The notes beneath the pieces were generated by a model that saw nothing but the letters and a program-made list of their open reading frames with translations, made no database searches and was not told the origin of the DNA. From contig JADCJL010000080.1 of assembly GCA_020247055.1 (NCBI GenBank), forward strand, positions 36,476 through 100,475: a DNA stretch of 64,000 nt, written 5' to 3'. The position numbers and the translations under genes were made by a program. This document shows positions 1-7,938 of the stretch, piece after piece (position 1 is the first letter of the stretch; each line of letters starts with the position of its first letter). The stretch comes from Acidobacteriaceae bacterium. Its GTDB lineage: Bacteria; Acidobacteriota; Terriglobia; Bryobacterales; Bryobacteraceae.

Positions 1-1164
1 GCCACCATGGGCGAACTCCTGGCCTGGATCATCGGCTGGGACCTCGTCCTTGAGTACGCCGTGGGCGCCGCCACCGTCGCCGTGAGCTGGAGCGGCACGC
101 TGGTTTCACTACTCGAAAACTTCGGAATCCATCTCCCCCCGGCCCTGATCACCTCGCCCTTTGAACCCCTCAAACTCGCCGACGGCAGCACCGTCACCGG
201 CCTCATCAACCTGCCGGCCGTGCTCATAGTCTGCGCCATCTCGCTGCTGCTCATGCGCGGCATTCAGGAATCGGCCCGCGCCAACGGCATCATCGTGATC
301 CTGAAGGTCGCCGTGATCATCGTCTTCATCGCCATCGGCTGGTCGTTTGTCGACTCCTCCAACCACAGCAACTACATCCCGCTCAACGAAGGCGGCAGCC
401 GCTACGGCTGGTCCGGCATTCTCCGCGCGGCCGGGGTGATCTTTTTCGCCTACATCGGCTTCGACGCCGTCTCCACCGCCGCGCAGGAGGCCAAGAACCC
501 GAAGCGCGATATGCCCATCGGCATCATCGGCTCTCTGCTCGTCTGCACCGTTCTGTTCATCCTCTACGCCCACGTGCTCACCGGCATTGTGAACTACAAA
601 GAGCTCAACGTGCCGAGCCCCATCACGCTCGCGCTGAACAAGATGCCCTACACCTGGCTCGCGGTGCTGATGAAGATCGCCGTGCTGGCCGGTTTGACCT
701 CCGTCATCCTCGTCATGCTGCTCGGCCAGAGCCGCGTGTTCTTCTCGATGTCGCGCGACGGTCTGCTGCCGAAGCTGTTCAGCGACGTCCATCCGAAGTT
801 CCAAACCCCGTGGCGGAGCAATCTGCTTTTCATGGTTTTCGTGAGCTGCTTCAGCGCCTTCGCCCCCATCTCGGTGGTCGGCGAAATGACCTCCATCGGC
901 ACCCTGTTCGCCTTCGTGCTCGTCTGCGGCGGCATTCTGGTGATGCGGAAGACCCACCCCGATCTGCCGCGCCCGTTCAAAACGCCGCTCGTCCCGGTTG
1001 TCCCGGTGCTGGGCGTACTCGTCAACCTCGGACTCATGGCCGGGCTGGGCTGGTCGAACTGGCTCCGCCTGTTCGCCTGGATGGGCCTAGGACTGGCTAT
1101 TTACTTCGGCTACAGCCGGCACCACAGCCGGTTGCGCCGCGTCACCGCTGACGGCAGTCGCTAG
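1..1164 (+). CDS. Amino acid permease, APC/CAT family (5' end outside window)
   Basis: Inner-membrane amino acid transporter of the APC superfamily, closest in look to cationic amino acid transporters. The frame is open from base 1, and the first ATG (base 7) lies inside a conserved membrane segment (GELLAWIIGWDLVLEYAVG), so roughly the first 90-110 residues are missing. About nine or ten hydrophobic segments are visible, with the family motif FAYIGFDAVSTAAQEAKNP near residue 145 and a charged C-terminal tail. The substrate cannot be read from the sequence. The 3' end overlaps the convergent HEAT-like gene by 78 bp, leaving no room for an intrinsic terminator. Confidence 0.9.
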   Translation, partial: ATMGELLAWIIGWDLVLEYAVGAATVAVSWSGTLVSLLENFGIHLPPALITSPFEPLKLADGSTVTGLINLPAVLIVCAISLLLMRGIQESARANGIIVILKVAVIIVFIAIGWSFVDSSNHSNYIPLNEGGSRYGWSGILRAAGVIFFAYIGFDAVSTAAQEAKNPKRDMPIGIIGSLLVCTVLFILYAHVLTGIVNYKELNVPSPITLALNKMPYTWLAVLMKIAVLAGLTSVILVMLLGQSRVFFSMSRDGLLPKLFSDVHPKFQTPWRSNLLFMVFVSCFSAFAPISVVGEMTSIGTLFAFVLVCGGILVMRKTHPDLPRPFKTPLVPVVPVLGVLVNLGLMAGLGWSNWLRLFAWMGLGLAIYFGYSRHHSRLRRVTADGSR

Positions 1165-1938
1165 ATTGGCCAAATCATCCGCCTGGAGATAAGGCTTCAC
1201 CAGAACCTCGGTGGCGTAGTTGGCCGCCCAACTGATCGAATCATCCTTCGACCGGCGCCGCATCGCCAGAATCGTGTGGCTCATCTTGTGCCCCCGCCGG
1301 GCCAGGATGGCGTGTCCCATCGTCGAAACACGGTAGGACGGGTCCTGCGCCGCCTTCTCGACAAAGTGCATGAACGGCTCAAGGTCCTTCCGCCGGCCGA
1401 TGCCTTCGATCAGGTTGGCCCGGACGCGATCATCCGGACTCTGCGACAACGCCTCAATCCGCTCCATGTTGAACAGGTGCCGGCCTAACAGCTTCGCCGC
1501 TTTCGACTCGATGCGCGGATCCGGATGCCGGGAGAACTTCAGCAGGGTGACGGCGATCCGCCCGGGATCCTGAGCGTCCTCCACGAGATTCAGACACCGC
1601 TGAATCTCGTGGTAGGGCACCTCGTTCGGCCAGGCCCGGCCCGCCTGCAGACGCTGCAACAGCTTCATGTCGAACAGCGAGTCCCGCGTCATCGCAACGG
1701 CCATCAACTCCCGCGCCTGCCCCTCGGAAAGCGCACCCGGTTCGAGCAGCGCGCGGGCTACCAGGTGCGATTCCATCAGAAAGTCAGCCTTGTGCCCCTC
1801 TTCCCCCTGCAACGTCCCCATCAGATACTCAAACAGATCTGGCGGAGCGGCCAAGCTGATCCAGAACTCCATCTGGCGGCCGACACTAGGAAGACAACCA
1901 GACAGAACGGATTTCCACGTTTCGGCGTTTGATGGCAT
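1087..1938 (-). CDS. HEAT-like repeat protein, cytoplasmic
   Basis: A 283-residue soluble protein with no signal peptide or membrane segment. Residues about 80-240 form helical repeats of HEAT/Armadillo type, with units such as DPRIESKAAKLLGRHL and DDRVRANLIEGIGR, which usually act as protein-interaction scaffolds. The ATG at 1938 is the only good start. The C-terminal 26 residues are Ala/Val-rich and are encoded in the overlap with the permease on the other strand. Function and partner are unknown. A second unrelated HEAT protein lies at 41237-42634. Confidence 0.75.
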   Translation of the reverse strand: MPSNAETWKSVLSGCLPSVGRQMEFWISLAAPPDLFEYLMGTLQGEEGHKADFLMESHLVARALLEPGALSEGQARELMAVAMTRDSLFDMKLLQRLQAGRAWPNEVPYHEIQRCLNLVEDAQDPGRIAVTLLKFSRHPDPRIESKAAKLLGRHLFNMERIEALSQSPDDRVRANLIEGIGRRKDLEPFMHFVEKAAQDPSYRVSTMGHAILARRGHKMSHTILAMRRRSKDDSISWAANYATEVLVKPYLQADDLANLATAVSGDAAQPAVVPAVAEVNSQS

Positions 1939-2003
1939 GGCGTTACAGTCTTATCGAGCAAAACCGGATTTCTGTGAGGCCTTCCTGAGCTATACTCGCC
2001 AGT

Positions 2004-2468
2004 ATGAAACCCCTGCTGGCCCTGTTCACTCTCGCTTTCGCTGCCGCCGCCGCGCCGGATTTCAGCGGAACCTGGAAAGTCAATGTTGCCAAAAGCAACT
2101 TCGGCCCCATGCCGAGCCCCGAGAAGTACACCCGGGTGATCGATCACAAGGAGCCCTCGGTCAAAATTGAAGAGACGCAGGCCTCCGACCGGGGCGAGTG
2201 GAGCGGTATCCTCAACCTCAAGACCGACGGTACCGAGACGACCAGCGAAATCCGCGGCAACGCGCTGAAGTCCGTCTCGCAATGGGACGGCGAGGTCCTC
2301 AGCACGAAAAGTAAACTCGATTTCAACGGAACCCCCATTGAACTGATCGACCGCCTCGCTTTGTCTGCGGATAAACAAACCTTAACGTTGCAGCGCAAGA
2401 TCGATACCCCCAACGGTGTTCTCGAGCAGTCGGTCGTCTTCGAACGGCAAAACAGTACAGCAAAATAG
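2004..2468 (+). CDS. Small exported protein, 'DFSGTWK' family
   Basis: A 154-residue protein with a short signal peptide (about residues 1-16, ending AAAA/PDFSG). The mature part starts with DFSGTWKVNVAKSNFG and is beta-rich, resembling small lipocalin-like or calycin-like proteins common in Acidobacteria. A paralogue at 38139-38588 shares the same opening (DLSGTWRLNLEKSDFG), the 'G-N-x-K' middle and the 'LS-A-D' strand. No enzyme motif is visible. The gene stands alone between the HEAT gene and the RRM gene. Probably periplasmic; the role is unknown. Confidence 0.75.
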   Translation: MKPLLALFTLAFAAAAAPDFSGTWKVNVAKSNFGPMPSPEKYTRVIDHKEPSVKIEETQASDRGEWSGILNLKTDGTETTSEIRGNALKSVSQWDGEVLSTKSKLDFNGTPIELIDRLALSADKQTLTLQRKIDTPNGVLEQSVVFERQNSTAK

Positions 2469-2525
2469 CTACGATAGTGGAATTTCGCTTGCCCGATTAG
2501 ATTTCCTTCATTATGGTTAACAATA

Positions 2526-2549
2526 GGGGCTTCGGTTCGTCGAAACCTC
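2526..2549 (+). promoter_or_regulatory. Leader hairpin directly upstream of the RRM gene
   Basis: Bases 2526-2534 (GGGGCTTCG) pair with 2541-2549 (CGAAACCTC) in eight of nine positions, including one G-T wobble, around a six-base loop. The 3' arm runs into CCTCCTT, which sits where a ribosome binding site should be but is itself an anti-Shine-Dalgarno sequence. The ATG follows 7 bases after CCTCCTT. Structured leaders are known for cold-inducible RNA-binding protein genes. That this one regulates translation is inference. Confidence 0.4.
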
Positions 2550-2558
2550 CTTAACGTA

Positions 2559-2849
2559 ATGAAAAAACTGTTCGTCGGCAATATTTCGTTTCAAGCGAGC
2601 GAAACCGATCTGCAAACCTGGTTCTTGGAACACGGTTTTCCCCCTGTCGCTGTTGCCATAGTCCGTCATCGCTTGACTGGTGATTCGCGCGGGTTCGGTT
2701 TCGCCGAATTCTCGACCGAACCCATCGCCCGGCAGGTCCTCGAAGCGTTAAACGGGGCCGAATACCAGGGCCGTCGCTTGATGCTGAGTGCCGCCCGCAG
2801 CGATGCGCCAACCGTTCAGGACAAGAGCGTCTCTGCGGAAGGAGCATAG
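2559..2849 (+). CDS. RNA-binding protein, single RRM domain
   Basis: A 96-residue protein made of one RNA recognition motif. RNP-2 is LFVGNI (residues 4-9) and RNP-1 is SRGFGFAEF (about residues 43-51), with the aromatic residues that stack on RNA in place. The C-terminal tail is short and acidic/serine-rich rather than glycine-rich, unlike the second RRM protein at 11133-11456. Bacterial RRM proteins bind single-stranded RNA and are often cold-induced. No Shine-Dalgarno is seen; a hairpin occupies the leader instead. Confidence 0.93.
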   Translation: MKKLFVGNISFQASETDLQTWFLEHGFPPVAVAIVRHRLTGDSRGFGFAEFSTEPIARQVLEALNGAEYQGRRLMLSAARSDAPTVQDKSVSAEGA

Positions 2850-2876
2850 GCCACAGCCCCTTCCCTCCGTGCCAGA

Positions 2877-3605
2877 ATGGAGAGTGGAATGTGGGGTTAC
2901 TGGCAATTGTCGCTTCGGCTGATTCTGCTGGGCGTACTCCTTCCTCTGTCGCTGGGCACGACGGTTGCCTTGACCGGGTACTTCATGACCCGGAACGCCG
3001 CGGATCTCGCCGAGCATAGCGATGTGCTCCGGGCCCGCATTCTCGATACCGAACCCCGGGGGGACCGCTACTGGGTCGCGTTTGAGTACCTCGACGAGAC
3101 CGCGACGCTCCATCGGGGGGAAGCGCTACTGGAGGGCCCCGGCGCGGTGGCCGCCCGGACGGCCGGTTTTCTCGAAATCCGCTACGATCGGCGCCGCCCG
3201 GATTTTTACTACCTGGCCACGAGTGAGCGCCAGGACATCGAGCGCTCCCTCCGGACCGGGACACTCGCCCTGGGCTGCCTCATGATTCTGGGCAGTCTCT
3301 TCGTCCTGCTACGCCGCGCCCTGCACATTCTGGGTATCGTGCGGCTGCTCCGCCACGGCAACGCCGTGGCCACCAGCGTGCGCACCCACGCCGACGCGCG
3401 ACAACCCGCCGGTCAGGCGCAGTTCACCTACGCCTACCAGGGAAGTAACGGACGCTGGTACGAAGGAATCTCTCCCGTCCTGCCGGCCCAGTATCTCCAT
3501 CGCTTTCCGGTCGCCAAGCCGATCCTGGTCGTCTACGACCGGGAGCAGCCCTGGCGTAGCGAAGTCGACCTGTTTGAAATCCGGAACCAACAGGAGTCGG
3601 TCTAG
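2877..3605 (+). CDS. Membrane protein, DUF3592-like
   Basis: A 242-residue inner-membrane protein with a hydrophobic segment at about residues 9-32 and another at about 125-147. Each is followed or flanked by a beta-rich part in which a 'V-x-F-x-Y' strand precedes a '[I/L]-V-x-Y-D-x-x-x-P' element (RYDRRRPDFYYL; LVVYDREQPWRSEVD). This is the pattern of DUF3592 proteins, here apparently twice. A second in-frame ATG lies at 2889. The stop codon TAG (3603-3605) overlaps the stop of the convergent gene in the shared CTAG. Confidence 0.6.
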   Translation: MESGMWGYWQLSLRLILLGVLLPLSLGTTVALTGYFMTRNAADLAEHSDVLRARILDTEPRGDRYWVAFEYLDETATLHRGEALLEGPGAVAARTAGFLEIRYDRRRPDFYYLATSERQDIERSLRTGTLALGCLMILGSLFVLLRRALHILGIVRLLRHGNAVATSVRTHADARQPAGQAQFTYAYQGSNGRWYEGISPVLPAQYLHRFPVAKPILVVYDREQPWRSEVDLFEIRNQQESV

Positions 3606-4216
3606 AGAAAGAAGGAAAATCCGGCCGAGTACTCCATCTGCCGGATCCAGCCGGAACGATTGAAAAGCGGGTAGGGCTTCGGCGTCTCATAACGCCGCAC
3701 GTCAAACCGGATGAGAAACATGGGATGGACCCGAATCTTCACCCCGCCCCCGTAGTTGATGCCAAACTTCGTCGACCCGCCCCCCTGCGTGGCCGAAGCC
3801 CCGGGCTGCACGAAGTTGGAAAAGTGAACTCCCCCGGTCGCGAACGGGCGTACCCGCTTCCCTTCCCGGGTGGTGTAGGCGAGAAAGTTGTACATCCCCT
3901 GGTGCGTGGCCATCCCCTGGCGCTGCCCCGTCGTGTCAAACACCAACTGCGTCCGGTTGTAGGCGTATCCGAACTCGTGCCCCCAATGCGTATCCGAGTT
4001 GGTGGTCATCCGGAAGCCGAGCCGGAAACCGCCATCGAGGCTATACTCATTGGGCGCGCCGGGACGCGAGGAACTGCTGCCGAGCGCCGCCCGGGAAAAC
4101 TGGTGCTGCCCGCCGTGGACTCCCACCTCCAACAACTGAGCCGGCGCGCTCGCAGCGGACAGGCCAGCCAAAAACAGAGTAAGTAGAATCCGTAACACGG
4201 CAACGGCGCCTCCCAT
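3602..4216 (-). CDS. Outer-membrane beta-barrel protein (OmpA/porin-like fold)
   Basis: An approximately 204-residue exported protein. I chose the ATG at 4216, which gives a normal signal peptide (MGGAVAVLRILLTLFLAG... ending near SAPAQ); the longer frame from 4282 only adds a charged leader. The mature part is made of alternating strands with aromatic girdles and ends in aromatic/hydrophobic residues (AGFSFFL), as expected for an eight-stranded outer-membrane barrel. Repeated 'F-x-x-G-G-V-x-F' and 'G-I-N-Y-G-G-G-V-K' strands resemble the OmpA/PagP-like superfamily. The substrate or role is not visible. Confidence 0.7.
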   Translation of the reverse strand: MGGAVAVLRILLTLFLAGLSAASAPAQLLEVGVHGGQHQFSRAALGSSSSRPGAPNEYSLDGGFRLGFRMTTNSDTHWGHEFGYAYNRTQLVFDTTGQRQGMATHQGMYNFLAYTTREGKRVRPFATGGVHFSNFVQPGASATQGGGSTKFGINYGGGVKIRVHPMFLIRFDVRRYETPKPYPLFNRSGWIRQMEYSAGFSFFL

Positions 4217-4314
4217 CCTATCGGATGCGCGCCGGCGGGCCTGCGTTGCCGGGAAGTTCCGGCTTGCCGGCCCGGAAACCATCGCTGCCCCGCAACAATC
4301 GGTACAATGAAAGG

Positions 4315-4707
4315 GTGAAACGTCGCTGCTGGTTGGCTGCCGTGATTTCCGCCTCGATGGCCCGGGCGCAAACCGCTGGAACGGTTGTGCGCGGTAAACT
4401 GCTGGCCGGACGAGTGCTCTCCTCCCCCGCCGGACCCGTTCGCCTCTCCGGGGATGAACCCACCCTCGGGGTCCTGAACGATCCCCGCGTCATCGGTCTC
4501 GAACTCGAGCTGATCGGCCAGTCCCGCGGACCCGGCGCCCTTGAAATCGATCCCATTCACAAGAAAGCGCTCTATGCCCTCAAAGACGGTAAACGCCTCT
4601 TCGTGACATACTGGTGCGACATCTGCTCCATCCGGACTTACACCCCCGGCCAATGCTGGTGCTGTCAGGAGCAGACCGAACTCGATCTCCGCGAACGGTA
4701 CGACTAA
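4315..4707 (+). CDS. Small exported protein with C-terminal Cys cluster
   Basis: About 130 residues from the GTG at 4315, which starts a signal peptide (VKRRCWLAAVISASMARAQ). The longer frame from 4225 overlaps the opposite barrel gene start and adds an unlikely Pro-rich leader. The mature protein is beta-rich and ends with a compact cysteine motif: C-x2-C in WCDICSIRTY, then C-x-C-C in GQCWCCQEQTELDL. Four or five cysteines this close suggest a metal site or disulfides in the periplasm. I do not recognise a named family. The stop is one base before the next gene's TTG start. Confidence 0.6.
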   Translation: MKRRCWLAAVISASMARAQTAGTVVRGKLLAGRVLSSPAGPVRLSGDEPTLGVLNDPRVIGLELELIGQSRGPGALEIDPIHKKALYALKDGKRLFVTYWCDICSIRTYTPGQCWCCQEQTELDLRERYD

Positions 4708-4708
4708 C

Positions 4709-5731
4709 TTGCGCCTCTCTCTCCTCCTCGCCCTGCTCATGACCACTGCTCTTACAGCCGCCCGCTATGAAGCCAAGTCCGCCATCGACGATGGCATCGG
4801 CATCTACACGCTCCGGGACACGACTACCGACGTGGTCGTCCGCATCGCCCCCACGCTCGGGGCCAACGCCTACAGCATGAAGGTGAAGGGCCAGGAGATC
4901 CTCTACTCACCCTACGAGAAACTGAGCCAGCTCAAAGCCAAGCCCACCCTGCTCGGCACCCCGTTCCTGGCCCCCTGGGCCAACCGCCTCGACCACGAAG
5001 GCTTCTACTCCAACGGGAAGCATTACGCGCTCGACCCCGGCGTTGGCAATCTCCGGCTCGACGCGAACAAGCAGCCGATTCACGGTCTGCTGAGCTACGC
5101 CCCGGAATGGAAGATGATCGGCATCTACGATGGTCCGGACATGGCCTGGCTCACCTTCCGCCTCGAGTTCTTCCGCGTCCCGGCCTACCTGGCCCAGTGG
5201 CCCTTCGCCCACACCATCGACATCACCTACCGGCTCCAGAACGGCAACCTGGAGGTCCAGACCGAGGTGACCAATCTCTCGTTTGAACGGATGCCCCTGG
5301 TGATCGGCTTCCACCCCTACTACCGGCTCACCGACGCCCCCCGCGATGCCTGGCAGGTGACACTGCCGGCGCGGGAGCACGTCAAACTGAACGAAAAACT
5401 GACCCCGACCGGCGAGCGGGAGCCGAACCCCTATCCCTCACCCGTCACCCTACAGGGCCGCCAACTCGACGACGTCTTTACAGGCCTCGCCGCCAACGCC
5501 ACCTTCTCGGTCCAGGGCAAACAGCAGCGGATCGACGTCGTCTACGGGCCCAAGTATCCGGTAGCCGTCGTTTACGCGCCCCCGGGCCGCGAATTCATCT
5601 GCTTTGAGCCAATGACCGGCATCACCAACGGCGCCAACCTGGCCCACGCCGGCAAGTATCCCGAGTTGCAGTCCATTCCCGGCGGCGGCGTGTGGAAAGA
5701 GAGCTTCTGGGTCAAGCCGAGCGGCTTTTAG
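4709..5731 (+). CDS. Secreted aldose 1-epimerase (mutarotase)
   Basis: Interconverts alpha and beta anomers of aldoses. A 340-residue protein with a signal peptide (about residues 1-18) followed by the galactose-mutarotase beta-sandwich. Visible family elements are NRLDHEGFYSNGK (residues about 92-104), IHGLL with the conserved His (about 127-131) and GFHPYYRL with the second active-site His (about 198-205), and a late Glu in FICFEPMTG. The start is TTG one base after the previous stop. Export suggests it acts on sugars outside the cytoplasm. Confidence 0.88.
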   Translation: MRLSLLLALLMTTALTAARYEAKSAIDDGIGIYTLRDTTTDVVVRIAPTLGANAYSMKVKGQEILYSPYEKLSQLKAKPTLLGTPFLAPWANRLDHEGFYSNGKHYALDPGVGNLRLDANKQPIHGLLSYAPEWKMIGIYDGPDMAWLTFRLEFFRVPAYLAQWPFAHTIDITYRLQNGNLEVQTEVTNLSFERMPLVIGFHPYYRLTDAPRDAWQVTLPAREHVKLNEKLTPTGEREPNPYPSPVTLQGRQLDDVFTGLAANATFSVQGKQQRIDVVYGPKYPVAVVYAPPGREFICFEPMTGITNGANLAHAGKYPELQSIPGGGVWKESFWVKPSGF

Positions 5732-5948
5732 TCCGGATCACGACCCCGGCAATCAGTAGCACCATCGCCACCGGCACCAGGGCCAACACCCAAACCAGCA
5801 TCGGTCCGGCGGTGATGCGTTGGCCGGCGTCCGCGGCGGCTTTGGCCGCCCGCAGCAGCCCCCAGAGCCAATACGCCACGTAGCCGAGCAGCCCAACGCC
5901 CATCGCCACCAGCAGGTTCGCCCCCACGCGCTTCGAGTTAGTAAGCAT
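5712..5948 (-). CDS. Small two-span membrane protein
   Basis: A 78-residue protein with two clear membrane helices (about residues 10-31 and 49-69) and a basic C-terminus (RTKSRSA). Its ATG lies inside the last codons of the DUF885 gene (11-bp overlap), so it is probably translated by coupling. Its 3' end overlaps the convergent aldose epimerase gene by 20 bp. No family recognised. It may simply be the last cistron of the bamA-skp-DUF885 run. Confidence 0.55.
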   Translation of the reverse strand: MLTNSKRVGANLLVAMGVGLLGYVAYWLWGLLRAAKAAADAGQRITAGPMLVWVLALVPVAMVLLIAGVVIRTKSRSA

Positions 5949-7317
5949 TCATCCAGTCCATCACCCGTTTTTCGAGTACGTCGAGCGGCACCGCCCCGGT
6001 CGATAACACCACGTCAGGAAACGCGCGGACATCAAAGCGGGCGCCCAGTTTGGCCTGCGCCCGCCGGCGCAGTTCTTTTATCTTCAACTCGCCGATTTTG
6101 TACCCCAGCGCCTGACCGGGCCAGCAAATATAGCGATCAATCTCGTTGGTGACGTCCAGTTCACTCCGGGGGGCATGGGCCAGAAAGTAGTCGATCGCCT
6201 GCTGCCGGCTCCAGCGCTGGTGATGGATGCCCGTATCCACCACCAGCCGCACCGCCCGCCACATCTCGTAGGTGAGCTGGCCGAACTTAGAATACGGATC
6301 GTCGTAAATGCCCAACTCCTGCGCGTAGGCGATCTGCGTGTGGTGACCGGGCGCCGCCGCATGCAGACGCAACGCCATCATCTGCCACTTGGGCCGCATC
6401 CCGGGCTGATCCAGGTTGACGGGATACATCCCGAACAGCTCCTCGCCGGAGGCGTAGAAGAAGCGGCGATCGGTGCGCAGATAGCGGAAGAACTCCGCCA
6501 GCGTTCTCGGAAACCCCGCCTTACGCTGCACCGAGTGCATCTCGTCCCGGATCCGGGCCACCTCGGCCAGACCCATGGCCAGACCCATCGAATGAACCTC
6601 GTCCGGGGTCAGGGTCGTCGTCGTAAAGCTGCGGGCGAAATAGGCGTAAAGCCGGGCGCCTTCCGGGGCCTGACATGCAGGGAGGTGCTCGGTCTCGAGG
6701 AAACGCGCAAAACGGCGCAGGGAGGGAAACACCGCCGTCTCGATGACGAGCTTGGCTTCGTTTCGCAAAATGGGTGATTGGGAGGCGAACGGCGCCAGAA
6801 ACGGGTTGGACTGCAACTGCCGCTCGGCTTGCACCAACCTCCGCCGGATCCCCTCCCGCATCAGGGCCATGGTCTGGTCCATGTCAACCGGAAAGGCGCG
6901 GAGCCGGGCCAGCCAGTCCCGGTAGTCCCGTTCGTCGCGAAAGTTCAGCAGGTTGGCAAGATCGGCGGTGTTCTGGATCCCGTCGCGCCTGTTGACGGGC
7001 ACAAACCGCCAGCCCAGTTCATACTCCTCGATCGGTTCGGAGAGCATCCGCTCGAACACCCCGCGATTAACGGCCTGCGCCGGGGTCGGCGGGATGGCCT
7101 GCGGCCGCGCCAGAGCAGCTTGCGTATCGCGATAGTCCCGCTCAAGCACCGCCGGGGAGAGATCGGGCCAGCGCTGGGCGTAGCGCCGGTCGCCCAGCGT
7201 AGAAGCAAAAATGGGAGAGATCCGCGAGGATCGCTCCCATTCCTGTTCGAACAGTTTCTCCAGATCCTGCCCCGCCAAGGGCCCAGCCAGGGCGCAAGCG
7301 AGGAGGAGCCGGCGCAT
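5938..7317 (-). CDS. Degenerate DUF885-family protein (catalytic residues lost)
   Basis: A 459-residue exported protein (signal peptide about residues 1-16) clearly homologous to DUF885 metallopeptidase-like proteins, which are usually near 570-600 residues. The zinc/catalytic motif of the family is H-E-x2-P-G-H-H. Here it is H319-A-A-A-P-G-H-H, so the Glu is replaced by Ala. Right after it, AQEL joins directly to GIYDDPYSKFG, so the block that normally carries F-x-E-G-W-A-x-Y is missing, and the segment before the motif is also short. The reading frame is intact, so this looks like a stable pseudoenzyme rather than a decayed gene. The ATG overlaps the skp stop (TAATG). Confidence 0.8.
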   Translation of the reverse strand: MRRLLLACALAGPLAGQDLEKLFEQEWERSSRISPIFASTLGDRRYAQRWPDLSPAVLERDYRDTQAALARPQAIPPTPAQAVNRGVFERMLSEPIEEYELGWRFVPVNRRDGIQNTADLANLLNFRDERDYRDWLARLRAFPVDMDQTMALMREGIRRRLVQAERQLQSNPFLAPFASQSPILRNEAKLVIETAVFPSLRRFARFLETEHLPACQAPEGARLYAYFARSFTTTTLTPDEVHSMGLAMGLAEVARIRDEMHSVQRKAGFPRTLAEFFRYLRTDRRFFYASGEELFGMYPVNLDQPGMRPKWQMMALRLHAAAPGHHTQIAYAQELGIYDDPYSKFGQLTYEMWRAVRLVVDTGIHHQRWSRQQAIDYFLAHAPRSELDVTNEIDRYICWPGQALGYKIGELKIKELRRRAQAKLGARFDVRAFPDVVLSTGAVPLDVLEKRVMDWMNAY

Positions 7318-7901
7318 TACTTGGCGCCGGGGGTCGCCTTCTTGGCCGGAGCGGGCGCCGCCGCGGGCGCAGCCCCCGGGGCGTTCTTGTCATAGAGACC
7401 CACCACTTCGCGCGTGATATCGATCGAGGTGGCCGCGTACAGCACCGGGCTCTGCTGCGAGCTGACGTCGATGATGATCGCAAAGCCATTGTCGGTGGCG
7501 TACTTGTCAATGACGGCCATGATCTTACCGCCCAGCTCGCCGAGCACCTTCTGCTGTTCGGCGTCGACCTCGGCCTGGAAGTCCTCAGCATCGCGCTGCA
7601 GCGACTTCTGCTTGGCGTCGATGTCGCGCATCAGCTTGTTCTTTACATCTTCGCTGGCGGTGTTCGAGGAGGCGCGCAGCTGGTTCTGCAGAGCCGCAAT
7701 GTCGGCCTGCTTCTTTTCGACTTCCTTACGCCGCGGCATGAACTTCTCTTCGAGGGCCTTGGCGGCGGCTTGCCCGTCTTTGGTGCCGATAATGGCGTTC
7801 TGGATGTGGATGATACCGACCTTGGACGGGGCGGCTTGGGCGAAAAGGCTGATACCAGCACCCAGCAAGAGGGCGGGCAGCCACAAGATCTGGCGATTCA
7901 C
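7317..7901 (-). CDS. skp: Periplasmic chaperone Skp/OmpH family
   Basis: A 194-residue exported protein with a signal peptide (about residues 1-22), then a short beta part (KVGIIHIQNAI), a long charged alpha-helical arm (about residues 50-115) and a return to the body domain (FAIIIDVS). This is the layout of the trimeric Skp chaperone that carries unfolded outer-membrane proteins to BamA. The C-terminal Ala/Pro/Lys tail is extra. It starts at GTG with AGGAG upstream. It sits directly downstream of bamA, as in many Gram-negative genomes. Confidence 0.9.
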   Translation of the reverse strand: MNRQILWLPALLLGAGISLFAQAAPSKVGIIHIQNAIIGTKDGQAAAKALEEKFMPRRKEVEKKQADIAALQNQLRASSNTASEDVKNKLMRDIDAKQKSLQRDAEDFQAEVDAEQQKVLGELGGKIMAVIDKYATDNGFAIIIDVSSQQSPVLYAATSIDITREVVGLYDKNAPGAAPAAAPAPAKKATPGAK

Positions 7902-7938
7902 AGTGGGAAAGCTCCTGGATTACGTTAAGTTGATTGTA

